IMG/VR virus record: IMGVR_UViG_3300038441_001201 | Span: 1-21,936 of that record | DNA from: a virus | Direction: 5' to 3' (one strand) | Length of the DNA stretch: 21,936 nucleotides | In this document: in pieces, positions 20,054 to 21,936 of the stretch | How the letters are laid out: every line of letters starts with the position of its first letter | Numbering within the stretch: the first letter of the stretch is position 1 | Position numbers and translations under genes: made by a program | Notes under the pieces: generated by a model | Told to the model about the DNA's origin: nothing | Seen by the model: only the letters and a program-made list of their open reading frames with translations | The model's database searches: none

Positions 20054-20667
20054 TGGCACTCGTCTACACGCCGAAGCATCAGGCGCAGCTGGGACGGGGG
20101 ACGCCAGTCCCCGGTGCCACACGCGGCTCGCTGGACTGCGGGGTCCGGACCGTCCAGGTCGGCATCGACAAGCTCACCAACGGGCAGCTGGTCCCGAGCG
20201 TCACCGAGATCCGGCAGCGGATGGGGAGACCGGGGCCGCAGCCGACGAACACGACGAACGCCGACCAGGCGGTCGAGTCCTACGGAGCTCAGATGGCGCG
20301 CATCGACCGTCGTGGCCTGGACTACGACAAGTTCACGGGACCCGGGTTCGAGCCGCACATCCTCGATGCCATCAAGCGGGGCGACGGGGTCCAGGTGGCG
20401 GTCGATTACGGGGTCTTCAACCGGCGCATGAAGCGACGCGGCGAGAAGACCGGGGACCCGAACTTCGAGGACGGGCACAGCCTGTACATCATCGGGTTCC
20501 GAAGATCCAAGGTGGCCGAGACGTTCCTGTACGACAGCCTCGACGATAAGAGACGGCCTGGTATCCCCGACGGGCCGCGATGGGTGCCGTTGTCCCCCGT
20601 CCTCGAGGCATGGGAGGCATTCGGGCACTTCCTCGGGATCTTCCGGGGCGGAGAAAGGACACTCTGA
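20053..20667 (+). CDS. C39/papain-like cysteine peptidase, probable endolysin
   Basis: 204 residues. AGGAGG six bases before the ATG fixes the start. Candidate catalytic residues occur in the order of papain-like peptidases: Cys29 (ATRGSLDCGVRTVQVG), His142 (FEDGHSLYIIGF) and Asp161 (TFLYDSLDD). The region DAIKRGDGVQVAVDYG between them fits the family, and C39-like modules are common as lysin catalytic domains of actinobacteriophages. It would cut peptide stems or bridges of peptidoglycan. No signal peptide or wall-binding repeat is seen, so release probably depends on the membrane proteins encoded around it. Confidence 0.7.
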   Translation: MALVYTPKHQAQLGRGTPVPGATRGSLDCGVRTVQVGIDKLTNGQLVPSVTEIRQRMGRPGPQPTNTTNADQAVESYGAQMARIDRRGLDYDKFTGPGFEPHILDAIKRGDGVQVAVDYGVFNRRMKRRGEKTGDPNFEDGHSLYIIGFRRSKVAETFLYDSLDDKRRPGIPDGPRWVPLSPVLEAWEAFGHFLGIFRGGERTL

Positions 20668-20831
20668 TGACGATGGATCTGGTCGACGAGAACGAGAACG
20701 AGCGGGATGCAGTCCCTGAGCGGCTACCTGAGATGGACCGTTCCGAGGGCCAGAGTCGCCTTGATGACGATCAGGATGACGATGCCGTCGCGCCTGATGC
20801 GAAGCCACTGCCGGGTCAGGAACCCGGATAG
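20667..20831 (+). CDS. Small acidic disordered protein
   Basis: 54 residues; ATG at 20667 overlaps the peptidase stop (TGATG). Very acidic and polar (DENENERDAVPERL, SRLDDDQDDDAVAPDAKPLP), with no hydrophobic or cysteine residues. Such proteins in phages can be DNA mimics or chaperone-like partners, but here nothing specific is seen. Confidence 0.6.
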   Translation: MTMDLVDENENERDAVPERLPEMDRSEGQSRLDDDQDDDAVAPDAKPLPGQEPG

Positions 20832-20845
20832 GAAGGGACTGACGA

Positions 20846-21232
20846 GTGAACATCACCGAGCTCCTGACGGCATTCTTTGCCACGCAATCGGGTCAACTCG
20901 CGGTCCTCATCCTGATCCTGCCGACGGCTGATTGGATCAGTGGTGTGGCAGCGGCCATCAGGGACGGCACGTTCCAGTTGGATGCGGTCTTCGCTGTCGG
21001 TCGCAAGCACTTCGCTCGCGTCTTCGGCATCTGGACCCTGCTCATCACGGGTTACGTCGTCGAGACGTGGATCGTGCCGGTCGTGGACATCCCCGCCGTC
21101 AGCGCGATCGGCGTGGGTGCCGCTGGCCTGTATGCGCTGGAGACCGTCGGCTCGATCGCTCGCTCGTGGGGGCCGACCACTGGACCTGCGCTCCTGACGA
21201 GGGATGTCGCGCAGCCGGTCCCGACCGACTGA
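20846..21232 (+). CDS. Phage holin-like membrane protein
   Basis: 128 residues from a GTG at 20846 after AGGAAGGGA. The first helix (LAVLILILPTADWISGVAAA) contains the DWISGV element that resembles the D-x-x-T/S-G motif of toxin-secretion/phage-lysis holins. The segment AIRDGTFQLDAVF follows, then spans FGIWTLLITGYVVETWIVPV and AIGVGAAGLYALETVGSIA. The C-terminal tail is polar. Topology and position next to wall-degrading enzymes support membrane permeabilisation for lysis. It is the most convincing holin in the window. Confidence 0.75.
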   Translation: MNITELLTAFFATQSGQLAVLILILPTADWISGVAAAIRDGTFQLDAVFAVGRKHFARVFGIWTLLITGYVVETWIVPVVDIPAVSAIGVGAAGLYALETVGSIARSWGPTTGPALLTRDVAQPVPTD

Positions 21233-21233
21233 G

Positions 21234-21377
21234 ATGGCGAGCATCGGCGAGGCCAAGATGGACCTGACGATCAGGCAGCGCTGGGACGCGACCGACCCGT
21301 TGACGGCGGTCGCGTTCTGGACGTTGATGCTGACCCTCGGGTGCATCGTCGGATACGTGCTGGGGCAGGTCGCTTGA
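21234..21377 (+). CDS. 47-residue single-pass membrane protein
   Basis: ATG at 21234 lies one base after the holin-like stop (TGAGATG), giving tight coupling. A polar N-terminus (SIGEAKMDLTIRQRWDATD) precedes one membrane span (VAFWTLMLTLGCIVGYVLGQ). This layout suits an accessory holin or antiholin, but no family is recognised. Its TGA overlaps a TTG that could start the next gene. Confidence 0.6.
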   Translation: MASIGEAKMDLTIRQRWDATDPLTAVAFWTLMLTLGCIVGYVLGQVA

Positions 21378-21379
21378 AG

Positions 21380-21936
21380 ATGGGCCTGGCGACCATCGAA
21401 GCCTATAGCGGTGCCCCCGTGGCGCAGGCTGACCTCGTCGCGCAGTGGATCAGCCTGACGCCTGGGTGGGCAGGCATGAGCTACCGCTTCTCGTGGGGCA
21501 GGCCCGTCATCTATCTGGAGTCCCACTTAGGGCCAGCCGGGTACCAAGACCTGATCGAGGAGCGATACGACCGTGCCCTCGGGGACATCAAGGCCGATCT
21601 GCCGGTCGATGCTATCGTGCGCTGGGACCACGAGATGGACGGCCCTGCCAACGAGTGGCGCACCTGGGGCGGCATGGAGCCGCGTCGGTACAAGCGAGGC
21701 TGGCGGCATGTCGCCGAGATCATGGGGCCGATGTTCTGGTGCCCGACCAGCGTCAAGAGTCGGTGGGATCCGTACTTTCCGGGAGCGGAGTACGTGAGCC
21801 ATGTCGGCTTCGATTACTACGATCACGGTAAGCGCATCCCGTTGACCGAGGGCCTCAAGACGAGGCTGGCGGCCCTGCGCAGGCTGGCCCCGGACAAGCC
21901 GCAGCTGCTCGGGGAGCTCGGGTCGGCCGCCATCAA
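21380..21936 (+). CDS. GH26-like glycoside hydrolase, 3' end outside window
   Basis: At least 185 residues; the frame is open to the right edge. ATG at 21380 is used; a TTG at 21374 overlapping the previous TGA is the alternative. Motifs in order: GMSYRFSWGRPVIYLES, IVRWDHEMDGPANEWRTWGG with proposed acid/base Glu85, RYKRGWRHVAEIMG, MFWCPTS, YFPGAEYVSHVGFDYYDHG and KPQLLGELGS with proposed nucleophile Glu179. This is the pattern of the GH26-type (beta/alpha)8 barrel. Its likely substrate is a polysaccharide of the host wall or capsule. It may be part of lysis or carried on the virion. Confidence 0.75.
   Translation, partial: MGLATIEAYSGAPVAQADLVAQWISLTPGWAGMSYRFSWGRPVIYLESHLGPAGYQDLIEERYDRALGDIKADLPVDAIVRWDHEMDGPANEWRTWGGMEPRRYKRGWRHVAEIMGPMFWCPTSVKSRWDPYFPGAEYVSHVGFDYYDHGKRIPLTEGLKTRLAALRRLAPDKPQLLGELGSAAI

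Noticed and set aside
20014-20883. Minus-strand open frame opposite the cysteine peptidase
   Set aside because: Antisense shadow of genes with good starts, coupling and motifs; no family seen.
1-21936. CRISPR array, insertion sequence or integrase/attachment site
   Set aside because: No regularly spaced repeats, transposase or recombinase motifs, or tRNA-matching sequence were seen by eye on either strand.

Overview
The window looks like an internal piece of a GC-rich, double-stranded DNA tailed bacteriophage genome (Caudoviricetes type). Genes are very densely packed. Most neighbours overlap by 1 or 4 bases (ATGA, GTGA, TTGA or TGATG junctions), and coding strand switches only twice. No rRNA, tRNA, integrase, CRISPR array or insertion sequence is visible. 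The high GC content, the frequent GTG/TTG starts, the secreted SLT-type transglycosylase of actinobacterial character and a probable leaderless early transcript suggest an actinobacterial or similar high-GC host, but nothing here proves it.

Layout. (1) 1-4134, plus strand: the end of the structural/tail module, with four coupled genes. They are a partial jelly-roll-like tail protein, two tail or appendage proteins, and a six-bladed-propeller sialidase-like (Asp-box) protein. A 32-residue membrane microprotein follows. (2) 4279-18802, minus strand: the early region, about 30 genes read leftward from promoters near 18820 and 16730, perhaps with a third near 9300. Its upstream half (18802-11358) holds many small, often cysteine-rich proteins, winged-helix/HTH proteins, a VRR-NUC nuclease, a YqaJ/lambda-type exonuclease with a RecT annealase, an HNH nuclease and a replication-initiator-like protein. 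It continues with a secreted lytic transglycosylase and several unknown genes. (3) 8890-4279, the downstream half of the early region: a DNA base hypermodification cassette. (4) 18996-21936, plus strand: a lysis and membrane module. It has several small membrane proteins, a C39/papain-like cysteine peptidase, a holin-like protein and, running off the right edge, a GH26-like glycoside hydrolase.

The most interesting system is the cassette at 8890-4279: a ParB/sulfiredoxin-fold protein, an aGPT-PPlase/AADT-like protein, a dual-specificity-type phosphatase, a P-loop kinase of the 5-hydroxymethyl-dU DNA kinase type and a TET/JBP-type 2-oxoglutarate/Fe(II) dioxygenase, with three small unknown proteins between them. 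The simplest reading is a post-replicative pathway. The dioxygenase oxidises thymine in DNA to 5-hydroxymethyluracil, the kinase activates the hydroxymethyl group, and the AADT-like enzyme replaces the phosphate with an amine or amino acid. The phosphatase may edit or reset the activated intermediate. No thymidylate-synthase-like dUMP hydroxymethylase is visible in the window, which fits oxidation on DNA rather than in the nucleotide pool. The Cys/His-rich insert inside the dioxygenase core and the phosphatase within the cassette are the least expected details.

All functions are assigned by reading motifs by eye. Terminase, portal, capsid, polymerase and helicase genes are not in this window, so it covers only part of the genome. 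No gap between genes exceeds about 200 bases.
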